From the NCBI GenBank assembly GCA_002633005.1, contig NMRA01000001.1, positions 3,548,229-3,612,228 of the forward strand: 64,000 nucleotides of DNA, given 5' to 3'. Position numbers and translations under genes: made by a program. The notes below the pieces were generated by a model, which saw only the letters and a list, made by a program, of their open reading frames with translations, did not search any database and was not told the origin of the DNA. Origin of the DNA: Phoronis australis. Its lineage: Eukaryota; Phoronida; Phoronidae. This document shows positions 23,656 to 36,996 of the stretch, piece by piece; position 1 is the stretch's first letter, and every line of letters starts with the position of its first letter.

Positions 23656-26314
23656 TGGTTCTTAATTATGACAACCGACTTACTAACCAATCGAATGCCT
23701 TAGCCGGACGAACTGGAGGAGTGAATGAAATGCAACCCCTGTTCATTGGAGGACAGACACCCATTTAAGCAGAGATTCAACAAGCTATAGATAGGCAACA
23801 CCGCCTTGTGTTTACATGATTATTACAATCATCTCGAACTATGAAGACTCGACGCTGCGAATAAAATAACCCTGGAGTTCGTTTAAAGTAAACGTCTAAA
23901 CACTAAAGAAAAAAAATTGGACTTAGGCTCCAACTTCTCAACTTCTGAACAAAGGTTTAGTCGAGTAATTATAAAGGCATCGCCGTCTAGAAACAATTCA
24001 TAGATATTATTTCAGTTTCAGAGATTCTGCAGTCTGCTCAAGTGAGATTTAAATATTTTTCGAAATCAGCCGTGTGGAGCTTAAGACTAAATTTCTAACT
24101 TAAGCCTTAGGTCACTTTCTATGAAGCAGACCCATGGACTTAGAACTTTGTCGTTGGAAACACGAAGGGTGACGAGTTTGGATGCATCATTCATCGCTGT
24201 AACGACAGCAATAACAATAATAACAACGACGACAAGGGAAGAACTACAAGAACAACAAAAATGGCAATAAAAACACTAACAATACTACCATTATTTCTGC
24301 TATTAATAATAACAATTGTATTTCTAATAAAATAATGGAAATAAGTAATAAAAACAAACATAATGAGTTGTTTTTATTCATTGTTTTCTTATTTTCAAGT
24401 TTACACCAGTATTTTTAAAAACGTTTTTCATTTCATAAAGTCGCACAGAAACATTTCGTGAATAACATCACATTGATGGGATTCATGAAGTCAAACTGGA
24501 AAAGGAAATAAGTTTCAACAATGTCTATAATTGGATATTTCTCAATTTTGAAGCCAAAAAAGTATTGATGTTTGCTTCACGTTCCGGGTAACCGCACAAG
24601 GATGTATCAGCAGTTTTCCTGCTCTAAAAGTAAACATATCCTCTTTCACTTTTAGCAAGCACGTTGTGTCACGAGGTGCTCTGGCGACCAATAAGAAACA
24701 CCAATCCTTCTTCTGACGGTTACGTACATAGTAACAATGAAATAAAAATTTGTTGATGTAAAAACGACTAGTCTCTTTTCGCGGGAGAAATAGATGCATG
24801 TACCGTCACACAAAAAGGAAAACAAACACTAAAGACCTACTGACTGTTGAACACATAATATACTGCCTTCCATAAATGCTCTTAAGATAGGGATTAAATA
24901 TGAAGAAGCTTCTTCAACTCGAAGCTTCTTTCTGTAAGAAAGATCAAGTACGTCATTTCAGAACGTCAAAGCCACCTGCCAGTGTAAAGGTCAAAGTAAA
25001 ACAGCACCAATTTCCAAGAAATCAAACCGGCGACAGAAAACTAACACCATAGCTCCACTCGGTCCACAATTCGGAACCTCTGTAAATCGTGTAGTGTTTG
25101 GACCACTAGCTTGTGTGGTAGAATAATAAATTTTTTCTCCTCACCCATTTTAGTAATTTTGAAGTGGTGCTGGTCTACTCGCAGTGTAGAAATAAAAAAT
25201 GAAAATGATCACTCTCCTGTGTCGATATGCTCAGAGATGTTAGCGCAATAAAAATACTTTAACTTTCTTCTGATTGCTATAATACTTGTCATTTTCAATA
25301 GGTGTAGGAAATAATATTTATCAGTACTGACAGATTTCAAAAACGACATTTTTATTCCTTTTCACGAATTACTAAAACAATTCTAATTTCATACACAAAG
25401 TAAATCATTTTCTTGGAAATTTTTCAATATTATTCTACTGCTTCAGTCTGGGAGTAATATACTAATATATTGGTCCTAGGTTTCAGCCTACTTGTGAAAC
25501 CTACGAAACAAACTATTTTGTAACCAGGTGACAACTGGGCAGATTGAAACAGCTCTGAGTCCTGCTCGCTACAGCCATTTATCTGAGCAGCAAGCTCTAT
25601 GCATGAGTCAATAGTGCGAGAGTGTGTTCAGGGAAGATATGAGCAAAATTACGAGAATCACACCAGTGTGAGAATGGTACGATTAAATAAAAACTTTTGA
25701 CAGACCGTCGCCTTTAGATGTTTTGTAATGATAACTGACAGCGATTTGTGTTTCAGCGCCAAACTCCAAGTTTACATGACGCCCACATTGATCACGGTAG
25801 TAAAAAATAGACAAACATTTCAAATTCTGAGACCATAATACTAGTTTGTAAAATATTCCACGTATAAAAATCAATTTGGTAACATGGAAAAAGTCGAGTA
25901 ATGCTCCTTAACAGATCGTTCCTTAGTGTTTTGTCGGGTACATTCAGCCTCAATTTGACGCCTTTAGCGACATCTGTGTTGAGATTATCTCAGACAGATG
26001 TATTGGTCAACATCAAACAAGACGTGACCTGAAACTTATCTTTGTGGTTAATGTGTCTTTTCTTAATGACAATAAACGCTAATTATACAAGAACAAAAAG
26101 ATGCAAAAATCGTTGCATCGTCAGCGAAGGCCTCGTGAGTATTCGCGCAAACTATTGCTGTCTGAATAGGTGCATTTTATAACGTTTTATTAATCAACAT
26201 CGTCATCTTCGTCGTTATCATCATCAATACTGACACACTCTTCCCGCCCTTAATAAGTAGCAGTTTACAGACCATGGGTCACAGGTAGAGCGGCAGAAGA
26301 GGATTGGAGATCAT
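23656..26314. other. No gene seen; AT-rich with AAC-type low complexity
   Basis: 24200-24320 is an imperfect AAC/AAT-rich low-complexity tract. A perfect 10-bp hairpin lies at 24903-24930. No supported gene. Confidence 0.5.
24903..24930. repeat. Perfect 10-bp hairpin
   Basis: Arms AAGAAGCTTC (24903-24912) and GAAGCTTCTT (24921-24930) with an 8-nt loop. Confidence 0.75.
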
Positions 26315-26650
26315 TTGCCACTAGTCTGGAAAAACACACTTACCAAGAGCCGCCAAATTATTACTACGAATCAAAACCCTCACCACCCTCTACAAACTCT
26401 TTCCAAGGAGTGTAGTACTACACTCCTTGTTCTTACCACGCACCGTGATAATTCCAACAAGCTCTTGCCACGGAGCCACTTGAAAATCCTCGATTTCGCG
26501 ATCGATATAAAATGTGCATGTAGTGACAACATGTGGAAACGGGATGGCAAGGTCACTAAATTCGTAACTTGCACTAAAAATTGTCCTTGCTTAGAGTCTG
26601 TGATTGGAGTTCAGGTTCAGTGCTCAACCCCTGAATGTTACCACAATTAG
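26315..26650 (+). pseudogene. Cysteine-rich frame, possible transposon-derived CXC-like fragment
   Basis: 111-codon open frame; the last 45 residues hold a Cys pattern C-x-C-x15-C-x3-C-x-C-x10-C-x4-C (KCACSD, CTKNCPC, CSTPEC) and stop soon after. This loosely resembles the CXC (CRC/tesmin-like) tails of some transposon-encoded proteins, but the spacing in the first half does not fit. The N-terminal part shows nothing recognisable and spans a perfect palindrome. No splice context was found. It may be coincidence. Confidence 0.3.
26404..26429. repeat. Perfect 26-bp palindrome
   Basis: CAAGGAGTGTAGT followed immediately by its exact reverse complement, no loop. Possibly the junction of two inverted element ends. 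Confidence 0.85.
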
Positions 26651-27024
26651 GCTTCTACAGTTACAAAAAATTTCAATTATTTAATATAAAAAGCATTTTC
26701 TTGAATTCGAGATGAGAGACGTTTGAAAAGTTCGCGAGTGCGTGGAACACACGATGCTCATTAAGGCCAGTTTATCAAAATTTCGTGATTGACTGACAAT
26801 GCACCACTGGCGGTGCTTTCGCGTACATGTCGTTGGCAAAAACGTATTTGTGACATACTGTTGATAATTTCTACTAATGAACCCCGACTATTTTTTGTAG
26901 AAAAAACTATAGTCGTAGCAGAAGTACATGATGCGTGTGCATAAAACTGTCAACGCTGGAGAAAATTGTAACAAACTAAAACTGTCTCGAGAAATTTATT
27001 TTTATTAAGGATGATGTAAATAAT

Positions 27025-27100
27025 TTTGACGGATTTGCACTGCTTTGACGGATTTACACTATTTTGACGGATTTACACTATTTTGACGGATTTACACTAC
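27025..27100 (+). repeat. 4 x 19-bp tandem repeat
   Basis: Four units of TTTGACGGATTTACACTAT; the first unit has two changes (GC for AC, and C at the end). A lone TTTTGACGGATG occurs at about 27496. Confidence 0.9.
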
Positions 27101-27187
27101 TTTCCGCCACAAAACTCATCTCAACTTGTTGCAGTTACTCAGGTGAGAAGTGGTTTCTGGCCTTCGGACGTGCTTGACCAGGGTAGA

Positions 27188-27326
27188 GTTCAGTAACGCT
27201 AGGACCTACTCTAGGACCTCTGCTAAATTTTAGCCAAAATCACGTGGGCTCATTCAAAATACACAGCAATATCTCATGTAATCAGGCGAAGTCTTGCCTT
27301 TTAGCGAGGTCCTAGTGTTGCTGTAC
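27188..27326. repeat. Palindromic MITE, copy 2
   Basis: Left end GTTCAGTAACGCTAGGACCT (27188-27207) and right end 27307-27326 are reverse complements with few mismatches. CACGTG at 27241-27246. The flanks GGGTAG and CTATACCC extend the palindrome slightly. Confidence 0.85.
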
Positions 27327-28417
27327 TATACCCAAGTTTAGCGTATGAACTATTTGCCGTGATAAGTCACCGTGTTGCTCCCTCTAGCAAGCAGTAACGA
27401 ACTGTCAATTCTTTTCAAGCACAGAAACCATCTATAGTTCAATCTGAATGTATGTGACAAGTTGAAAACAATTTCCAAATCATCTAAGTTTGTGTTTTGA
27501 CGGATGACAGGATTGTAGCAACTGTATTGCTTTTATGTGGTACCAATACTTGCTTCCATTGACACTGACTAACACCAGTAGTTAAATCAATCTATTGTTT
27601 AGCAACGTGTGGGGCTCATTAAATAATTATGTAAAATTTTGAAATAGTTGACTCTTCCTACAGGCACAGAGACCGCCATCAAAATGACGCCATTGACTCC
27701 CTAATGACGTAGAATTGCGATAACGTTTGGAATTCAAGACCCACGCGACATCACCTAAGTAAGGTAATGTCGGAGAAAAGACTCGTGCTGAAATACAATT
27801 CAAGAGACTCAAACTGGAAATTAATTCAAATGTTGAGCGACAATACGTCATAACGTTCAAAATCGGTCCTGATAATAAATCTATCTGATTACTACGAACG
27901 AAGCAAGAAGCAATCACTGCGATAAAACGATTAACTAACTCGCAGAATCGTTACACACTTTTCCTTTCAGACATTCGTTATACTTATAATCAAAGGCAGC
28001 ATCATTCAATCCGACGTCGAGTTATAAATTTATTATGAGTATTCATCCATTTTGAAATACACCTTGTTGTTACGAGCAGTCCAACATTTTTTCTTTATGG
28101 TACTTCCCAAAATGTAAACAAATCTCTTGGACAAAAATAAACCTTTGGAGGTGTTCTTCGTTTTCTTTCTCTCACTTGTTGCCTCATATCGTCGATTTCA
28201 TTCAATTTCTCCTAGATTGGTTCTCTAGAGTGCTTTCATTATCTTTCTGAAGCTTTCATCACTTTCGGGCTATGAGTTATTAAGATCATCTTGAAGGCAA
28301 ATTATGTAAAGAAGCGTAATTAAAATCGCAGTATGCGGACCATATTTACTGTACTGCAGCACAATGTTTCATAAAAAGCCATCACTTAATTGTCGTCACT
28401 AAATGCAAAGAAACGCG
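27327..28417. other. No gene seen
   Basis: No supported gene or repeat ends. Confidence 0.5.
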
Positions 28418-28618
28418 TATTCACTATTTGCACGAATTCGCTATTATGCTCCAAAACGAGGCTGTTGTGTCCAAACCACAGATGGTTCTGTGTGTTTGGA
28501 ACACACGCGCGCTTTCACATTTGCGTTAAAATTGACGGTAAAACGAAGCATTGTGTCCTTAACAACAATGCATAACAATTATTTTTGTAGCAACACCAAA
28601 GCGTGCAAATAGTGAATA
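28418..28618. repeat. 201-bp element with 17-bp perfect terminal inverted repeats
   Basis: TATTCACTATTTGCACG at 28418-28434 and its exact reverse complement at 28602-28618. The interior has no other copy in the window that I noticed. Probably a small MITE; no clear target duplication. Confidence 0.65.
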
Positions 28619-28982
28619 TCACGAAGACTTTGAATGCGACTTATATTTCTCCCTTCTTCGTGAGAATGATATGCGCTTCGAAATTTGGGCTCCGTCCTAA
28701 GGCAGTCCTGTGGATATGCGGGAGCATTCATTGTTTGTAGATCTTTTACATGATCAGTTACAGGTCCCCAAACGAATAAATCCTATTGTATGAGGATTGA
28801 TGCAAGACAAATGGTTTGTTTGTATTATAATGTTACAGAGCATTAACGGAAACATTGTCCGCATTAACTGGTCACCTTAACCCAGATCACTAAGCTATGA
28901 GTCATTCTTTGTCACTGCAGTTACTGTAATTAAAACATATGCATGCTTTATCGACAACATACCACACCTGTGAGTAAACATA

Positions 28983-29175
28983 AGCGGATTTAGGGGGGGA
29001 GGGGTCCTCCCCCCTTGGCGGCCGTAAACTGACTAAAGCAGCACAGGCGTGAGGAAATGTTGAGTTCATTAATTAATCCCGGTAATTAAAATTATAAGGC
29101 GCCGAAACAAGATTTGACAATGTGTGGAGTTTTAGTTTGTGTGCGNGGGGGGGGGCTGGGCCTCAGACCCGATTT
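28983..29175 (+). repeat. Dispersed G/C-run repeat R4, copy 1
   Basis: Starts GCGGATTTAGGGGGGG, includes a C-run followed by TTGGCGGCCG, then ATTAATTA, GATTTGACAATGTGTG and a second G-run with an N at 29146. Copy 2 is at 51892-52066. Confidence 0.8.
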
Positions 29176-32100
29176 CAAGTGTCTGATATAGACAACCGGC
29201 GCAATCGTAACGGTAACTGTGGCTAAGTAATGTCGCTCCCGGTTGATATGCGCGTGATACCCCAGGCAAGCGGCAGTGGCGCTACGCATTATCACTCCGT
29301 TTCCATCGTCTGCTCCACTGTGCAATGAGAATAATTACATCATTTTCAATGAAAGGGAAACTGAGTAACGATCAAGAAACGGAAGCTGCTGGTAAGATGT
29401 GAAGAAGGTGAAAAGCTGTTTTTATTGGCAACTTGACGAATTGAAAATTTGCCGAGTGACGACGTCGGATTACAGAATGCGATCTGGGTAGTGCGATTTT
29501 ATCACGCTAGTCCGTCGCAATAGCGACCTGGCCAAAGTAGAGCCCTCGATGATACTTCAGAGATCAATGAAAATGCTTGTTTTCAGAGGCAAAAACAAAA
29601 CTTGACCCTGGACAAAAGGGAGGAACCTCCTTTCGGACCTCCCCCCCTTTCGGCGTTACGCGCCTCTTCAATCACGCTTTGCGTGATTGCCTACGAGACG
29701 AAATATTGCACCCCCTTAAAGTCCTGGTCTCGCACGTTGTTAACCCTTATTACATAGCTAGAGGATGTTATAAGGATCCAAGAAGTACCTACCCCATAAC
29801 TAATACACGATCCGTACACGAAAAAAGTTTAAATGAACGCGCCACTCACGATTCGCACCCCAAGAACCACCGCCATTTTGAACTTGCCGCGAACCTGGAA
29901 GTACAACTCATTCAGGAACCCAGGCTAAGAAAACGCCGTCAGTGTGAATGGACGAGTGCCTGTTACCGCCTGCAAACGGGGATAAAATAATGGACAGTGC
30001 GCCTTAAATTTAATAAAATCAAAATACGGACAATTTTATCGAATTTGCTGAAGAAATGTGGCGAATAAATTTTGACAGAAATTATTTTGCCGGACTCGGA
30101 ACCGCAGACTATTGGACCCGGTGCGGATCAAGACAAGACACTGGCGAACGGTAAAGGCATGCGGTTGCAAGCTGTTTTGTCGAAGTGAAATGTTCATCAA
30201 ATCATAAATGCCGTATATATTCAAAGTTAGTTTCAGACACTTGCATAAAATTACGGACTAGTTAATCCCGTGTCTCACTGCCGCGGCAGCCCTTAGCTAG
30301 CCTCAGTGCCAGCTACCAGTATGAAAACTACCGTCAAAATACAACTAGCTTGTTAGTAGGCCCATACAGCTTTGGGCCAAGGCTACCCTTAGGCCTACCT
30401 GGTGGCTGGCCACAGCGCTCGCTGAAACGAGGTTTATTTATAGCTTGGGTACTTCTGGCGAACTGTGCAAAGTTGTTGGCTTTCAACAGAGATTTTCCCA
30501 GACTTTATATGAGCGCACCAAGCTTAAAAAATGGGGGGGCTGGAATTTTTGGGAATGTCTATCTTTTACTATAAGTTTCACTGGGTATGTTCAGAGTTAT
30601 GAATTGCAGACGCTAAATTTTGGTACTTCCTGTCTTCTAGTGAAATATCGTCTCGTTTTCTACTTTTTTCAGAGTTCGTGCTTCTCTGGCTGAGGCAGAC
30701 CTTTTTCTATTTCTCCAAATAGGGGGCTCGTTCGAGCACATAAGTATGACAAGTCCAATACAAAATGTTATCATTTTTTATTCATTAAGCCAAAATGATT
30801 CAAACTTTTAACATAATAAGTAACTTAAAATGCACAATACTTTACAACGATTAGCATGATAAACACTATTCAACAGCAAAAGTTTCCACAATATGAAAGT
30901 GGACATACATGTAACTATTACCATGGTGACTGAATAGTGTTTCCTTACACCAGAATTTGACAAGCATGATTAAAAAAACATGAAGTTGCAAGGAACAAGA
31001 ATTGGAGGCTTGAAGCTTCACAATCCAACAGCTAATTTCTCAAATTAAGATTATTCATATTGTTGACTTGATAACCTGAATTAAGAAGCAATTAGTTACA
31101 AAACGTGACTTGAAAGCAATTGTGACTTAAAATTTAGAAAAAATATGAATCATTTTGTGACACCTAATCAAGCCTTGAACAGCAGTTGACAGTCAAAAAA
31201 AAAACATTTCAAAATTATTTCAACTATTTTTTAGCTTAGTGTAAGATCACCTGAATGGGAAATTCACAGTAAAATAATTCGAATTATCTTATATTTTTGC
31301 ACAAAAAACACGAAAATTGAACAAAGTTCCTTTTTTGTAGCAACGTTTGTCAAAATGTATCAACGTTAAATCTTCACAAATTACAAAGTAACAGGTTGAA
31401 CATGCCTTCCTGTTCAGGAAAAGTCGCCATGCTGTCGGTGCCGCCAGAAATGAGACTAAGTCCAACGAGAAATGTGAGCACATTTATCACTTAATGAGTA
31501 ACAACTGCGAGGTTGAAATTTGGTGAACACTGTTGAAGCGTGCAGAATAATAAGTAAAGATATGTTTCGCTAAATTTCACCGTAAATTGTTGGCGAAAAC
31601 ACTTTTAACTCGTAACTTATACCGCTGTCCCCCAATATGGCCGACGCTATCCAAACAAAGTGACCCAAATTTCGCCACAAAAATTGCAATAACTTTACAG
31701 TGCTTGCCCCGATTTTGATACTTTTTCGATTTTAACTGAGTAGAATGCACTACCTTTCCGATGATAGCAAAGCACTTTTTCAAAACGAGAGAAAAAAATC
31801 GGAAAAAATTGGTTCGATTCATATTGGTTCCTAGGTTCGACCGCCCTACTTAAGGAACTAAACACCAATGCTATTTTAACATAATAAATACGCGTAACAT
31901 TCCAAAAAAATCAACGACCACTAACTACAAAATATAAATACACTACACACACAAACGAATCACGAGATATTACTAATAAAACAAAATAATGAAGACTTAT
32001 CGAGCAAGCGATAGCACATTCAGTTACAAGGAAAAAATGGTGGCGTTCAAGACAAGTTCCTGAACTGATGAGCCGGAAATGTGGGTACGGAAATAACCGA

Positions 32101-33361
32101 TGACAGCCGGTAATTATACGCTCACAGAGAAGGGTCAAATACTGTTAAAAATCGCTTTTGGTAAGAAAGGCGAAAAGAATATAAAGAAAGGGTGTCGAAA
32201 ATAAGATTTTATGTTGTAAGTTTTTTCGGATACTGAAACCACATGGGCAGTTTGAGACCAGGAAAACTAGTGTGACAACAGAATAGGAAATGTCAGTTTT
32301 GTTGAGTTTTACAGCTGCTCAGACCTCAGAGTTGAACCACAGGCGCTTGGGTTTATCGCAAATGACGTCACAATATATATATAAGAAAACATAAAGGTTG
32401 GACACTTAAACTTTGCAAATCCGAGGCTCCCAACTTCAACCGTCCAAAATCCAAATAAAATCTGCGTGCACCTCCCTCAGTCTGGTGTTGCATAAACCTT
32501 CGAAGCCTTATCTTTCCTAGATCCCATTAACTGTCTTCGTGAGTGGTGAATTGGCGATGGAATTTCCAAAACAATCTCAAAACTCTGAATTCAAGGACCT
32601 GAAATAGTAAACATGGCGGATTTCNNNNNNNNNNNNNNNNNNNNNNNNNNNNNNNNNNNNNNNNNNNNNNNNNNNNNNNNNNNNNNNNNNNNNNNNNNNN
32701 NNNNNNNNNNNNNNNNNNNNNNNNNNNNNNNNNNNNNNNNNNNNNNNNNNNNNNNNNNNNNNNNNNNNNNNNNNNNNNNNNNNNNNNNNNNNNNNNNNNN
32801 NNNNNNNNNNNNNNNNNNNNCACTAGTTATTTTACATTCGTAAAAATTCTGAATCTTGTTGATGTCGAAGCATTTTTCTTTTAGTTTCGAATTTCAAAAA
32901 ACGATCTGTTAGCTGCTTGTCACTTCTTCGATTATTCTCCCACAAGGCAAAGCACAACGCCTTATTTGGTATGGCAAGACATTGACATAGCACATATTCC
33001 TTATATGGAAAATGAGACCTTTGACCTTTGACGTAAACGAAACGACGGTGACTTCAAGCAGCAGCCAGTCCCATTAAGAGGCAATTGATGTGAGTCCTAA
33101 GTGTTTGAACTTTGTTATAAAGGTATCGTAGAATTCAAATATATTCTTAAATGCACGTGGCATCATTTCTGGGAAATCGCTTGCTTCACTAGCTTGCCCC
33201 GCACTGCACTGTCGACCTCAAATTCGGAATGCAATCACACATGATATTCTGCCGCTTAAAATATCCATCTGGTCAGTCGGCTGTTTGTCGAATGACTGAG
33301 CGCATCAAGAACCAGAGGCCTGATGACACACTGATGTGTTTTAAGTTGAATCCTGGGTAGT
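29176..33361. other. 4 kb without a supported gene; contains a 196-bp gap
   Basis: The 29577-29990 frame (137 codons) lacks motifs and contains a CAATCACGC/GCGTGATTG hairpin (29669-29689). 30780-31280 is very AT-rich. Ns occupy 32625-32820; frames crossing them are meaningless. Confidence 0.5.
32625..32820. other. Assembly gap (196 N)
   Basis: Run of N. Confidence 1.
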
Positions 33362-33450
33362 GTTCAATAACGCTAGGACCTCGTTAGCAAAGCATGTGTG
33401 TATTTTCAATGAGAGCACGTGATTTCGGCTAGATTTTATTCTCCCCTCGA
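33362..33450. repeat. Palindromic MITE, copy 3 (truncated, inverted)
   Basis: Terminal GTTCAATAACGCTAGGACCT-type end at 33362-33381, then the conserved core in reverse orientation with CACGTG at 33416-33421. The other end is missing. Confidence 0.7.
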
Positions 33451-35884
33451 GACAGCTTTATCACTAACGTGAGACGCAATTGGTGTATTAGCATTGAGGG
33501 GACAGAATGAAGATTGGTTGAAAGTACCAAAACAGGATTTGGTATCCTTTTAAGTAAGAAGAACGACCACGGCTATCTGGCTCTTCTAAGAACACTGTGA
33601 CACCTGAAGATGGCCGCAGAAATAACCGAAGGAAACGTCGTGCCATTATAAAATCGCCTAGATGCTGATGTGAATGAGCCAGTGGGTCTCAGAAATAATG
33701 TTTGTGACCAGTGGAGGTCTAATGTTGTAAGTGTCTTGATTGACGTTTACATAGGTCACGCTGCCATTCACATTTAATTGTTAATTCACATTACATACCA
33801 TCAAGAAAATTAATAAAAATGTGTGTCAAGCGTCATGAAGATGATTTTTTTACCTTGTGCTTGTTTGATGCTCGACGGATCATCCAGGCGGGCGTATATT
33901 TATCTAATCCTGAAGTCTACGAACATGTTTTGATTATATGCATACCTTTTTCTCCGTAAATCATTGATCTGCATTGCGTGTGGCCCAAGGGCATCATAAA
34001 ACTCTCTTGTTAACAACCAATGTTTGTGGGACAAGATGGCGTACTAATGTTGTGTTAACATGTTCCCGGGTCCTGAATGACTGGAATTAGTAACTCGATT
34101 GACAAGTTGAAAGTGTTCATTGCGGGAAATGGACACTACTGTGGTGTGTGAGTGGGTCAAGGAAATGCAATGTACCTGTTTGCTGTTGAAGCGTACAAGT
34201 GCGTAAGGTCAGGCTACATGTAGGCCTACAGACAGAGGCACAAATGCAGAGCCGCATTAGTGTTTTTAAAGTTTCTAGCTTTACCACAAGCTACAACTTT
34301 CATTCCTGGTCTTTTTTCTCCTCGGTGGTTAGATTTTCTTATGCCGTAATGACCACAACTTCGGAGTTACCACTCGATCGCTAAAATTTTTGATCTTCCA
34401 AATTTTTATAGTCTCAATCTCACCAACAGGGGTGCGTTTAACTAAGAGGTGGAACCCCATAACGTAGGTTAGTAACCACTCGGTACACGTCATTTCGTAG
34501 CTTGAACCCTTTCTTTGTGTAAATCTCTCATCTCGCCAGCGGTGGAGAATACACGTTTTCATAGAACGTAATTGACGACAGAAAAGTGGAATAAATTGAT
34601 ATCTTGTTGCATAACCTCGCTGCAAGGTCTGTTGACGGTAATCGTGCACGTGGAAAACCAGCATGAGGTGTTTACGAACCTCATATAGATCCCCACGGTT
34701 AGCACTAAGTCACCAAAGGAAGTGTGACAAAAATCCACCTATTGCTTCTTATCTCGTGAAAAGTCTTTTACAGGTAGTTCCAATGAACTACAGGCTCGAA
34801 AAATGTCGCTGTTTGCTTTTCATTAGGCGTGTCAGCATAGAAGAAACGGGAGGTTCACGCGGGTTGATTTTTGTTGATGATTCCGACTGCTCACTCTCAC
34901 ATTTGGTAACTGATGTTCCCTTTATATAAAAGTTCAATGTACTTTCACATAAAATATCTAGCATGCCAAACATTTTTTTCACTGTTACTCTATGCCAATT
35001 AGTAATTAGCCCAAATTGTTTTAGAATTAAGTGTCTCGCTTGCTTCAAGGGTGATGGGCCACCGATATGAAAGCGTATGGAAACGACTATAAAGGTAATT
35101 AGTCTGGTATTTTGGATTGGCGAAAAAAACACTGCTACAGGAAATAAACAAATCATTTGGTCGTTGAATAATCAGATTGCTCCACTAGATGGTTGTACAA
35201 TCTGAACATGGGTTGACTTTAAAAGTGCACAAAAAGATGATTTCGGAGAAACCCAATGAGTCACTACTCACACAAGTTGTCCCTGAATGCGGTTCCATTC
35301 CTTGCACGGATATCATTGGTGATATCGACAATTTTGTACCGTATTGGAAACTTGGCTAGGATAGATGAAAAGCCGACCCATACATTCTGTTTTAGATACG
35401 TGTCGCTTAGTCAGCCCATAGAGTCATTAAGTCTATTGATAGGTGTAAATGTATATGTGATAAGAACGGTTAATTTATCTGTAGATTTTTTAAATATCGG
35501 TAGACTCACTGTTTCCATCGATATACTAATATCGACTCACGTTTTACCTTATAATATCTACAGTGGCTGGATAATGACGATGCATGCATTTTCTCCAGAC
35601 ATTTCTCCGTCGAAAAAAATCTATAAATGAAAACAGCTATCTTTAAAAATTGAACTCAACAGACTCTTGGTTGGCTCTGTCGTTTGATGTTAATCTGGAG
35701 ACAAAAATTGCGAATCTGCCATTTGCAGCCACCGCAGTAAAGTACTAGTGACGTCATGGGCACTCGGATATTGCTTACATAACTGTTAGATAGAGACGGT
35801 GACACCAACACGGAGTTCGTAATGTGAAAAAGCTCCTTAATGAATTGTCAGAGCAAAGCTAGATGTCGGACGTATTACATGTTG
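33451..35884. other. No gene seen
   Basis: Several 110-125-codon open frames (34329-34664 minus, 34788-35156 minus, 35256-35630 plus) overlap each other and show no motif. One TAGGCCTA palindrome at 34221. Confidence 0.45.
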
Positions 35885-36165
35885 TGTCCACTCTGATCCG
35901 TTATGTCCATTTTGCCCTTTAATGTCTTTATGACCCGCTATCTTCATTTCAATCCATTGCGTCCAATTTTGCTTCTTAGGTCCATATTCGCCCTTTAAAT
36001 TAAATTCCATTCTTTAAGTTCGTTTTGATCAATTAGCTTGGTGATAAAAATAATCTATGTTTTTTGAAGGTTGATTAGAACTGTCCTCAGTTCCGATTTG
36101 ATCCATAATGGGTCAAAATAGACACAATGGGTCAAAGTGGACATAATGGGTCAGAACCCACGTAA
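35885..36165. repeat. Fold-back of a degenerate ~19-bp minisatellite
   Basis: 36100-36160 holds three tandem units of the type ATAATGGGTCAAAATAGAC. 35885-35995 holds five or so degenerate units of the reverse complement (TTATGTCCATTTTG, GTCCAATTTTGC, GTCCATATTCGCCC). The two blocks could pair as a stem about 100 bp apart. Confidence 0.65.
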
Positions 36166-36996
36166 CCGAGACGTTCATCAAACGGTAACAAATTTGTGTG
36201 CAATACCCACAACTTAATTACACACATAACGCTATCTTCCGTGCATATGGCTAAACCTACTGCTCTAGACGTTCCAAAATGTGCTCGTGATGGAAAAGTG
36301 CATTTTTAATACTTAAAAAGCGCATTCCGTAGTTTCGTAACAGAAAGGCGACACGAAACTGGTTGCATAACAAACCTCCTGCGGTAGACTGTTAGGAAAA
36401 AAATCTCGTTAATCACGTCTCATAATCCAGCTGGAAGGTTCGTTTATTGCAACGATTAACACTTCATTAAAGATTGACATATCATTTTTTACGAACAAAA
36501 ACGCAGGGCTTAGATTGCTGTTGGATAGGATGGACTCCCTGAATTTACGGTGTTAATATAAACTTTGACCATAGGTATAAAACAACAAAATCCGTTGTGT
36601 TTTAGTGGTTTCATTACGAATTGCTAATTTTCGATGGAGTCGTATTTATTTGTGATTATGTATTATGACTGTTTATTTCTTAATTATGAAGGCCGGCCGC
36701 GTGGATAGGGTGCGCGGGTGGACTAAGTATAATTAGATTCTCTGATCGATGTTTGGATGTTTGAATGGTCTCCCTATCCGATTTTTAAGGAACAACTATA
36801 AATACGTCACAAATCTCCACCAAACTTTGAGAATATTAAGGGGGTTAAACTTTACGTAACCATAGACCGCCAACTCCGTATACTTGCAATGGACGAAATT
36901 TGTGCTGTTTCGGACAAGCCGTTACGTCATTATTCACTAGCGTCACCTGGCCAAATTATCTGGTGTTATTTCCGGCAAGTACATCGTCTGCAAATC
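36166..36996. other. No gene seen
   Basis: Flank upstream of the THAP-like fragment. 36822-36850 (TCTCCACCAAACTTTGAGAATATTAAG) resembles 23249-23275, a short shared repeat. Confidence 0.45.

Noticed and set aside
27025-27100. CRISPR-like array
   Set aside because: Units are contiguous without spacers and the genome is eukaryotic; it is a minisatellite.
29577-29990. 137-codon plus-strand frame
   Set aside because: No motif, no splice context, contains hairpin-like repeat DNA; length is reachable by chance.
31289-31483. Minus-strand frame with C-x2-C...C...C, considered as a third member of the six-Cys peptide family
   Set aside because: No signal peptide, only part of the cysteine pattern, lacks the CC pair, and none of the conserved residues between cysteines match.
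32527-32843. Open frames across the large gap
   Set aside because: Mostly unknown bases.
35256-35630. 124-codon plus-strand frame
   Set aside because: Overlaps no homology, no splice sites, low-complexity hydrophobic composition; likely chance.
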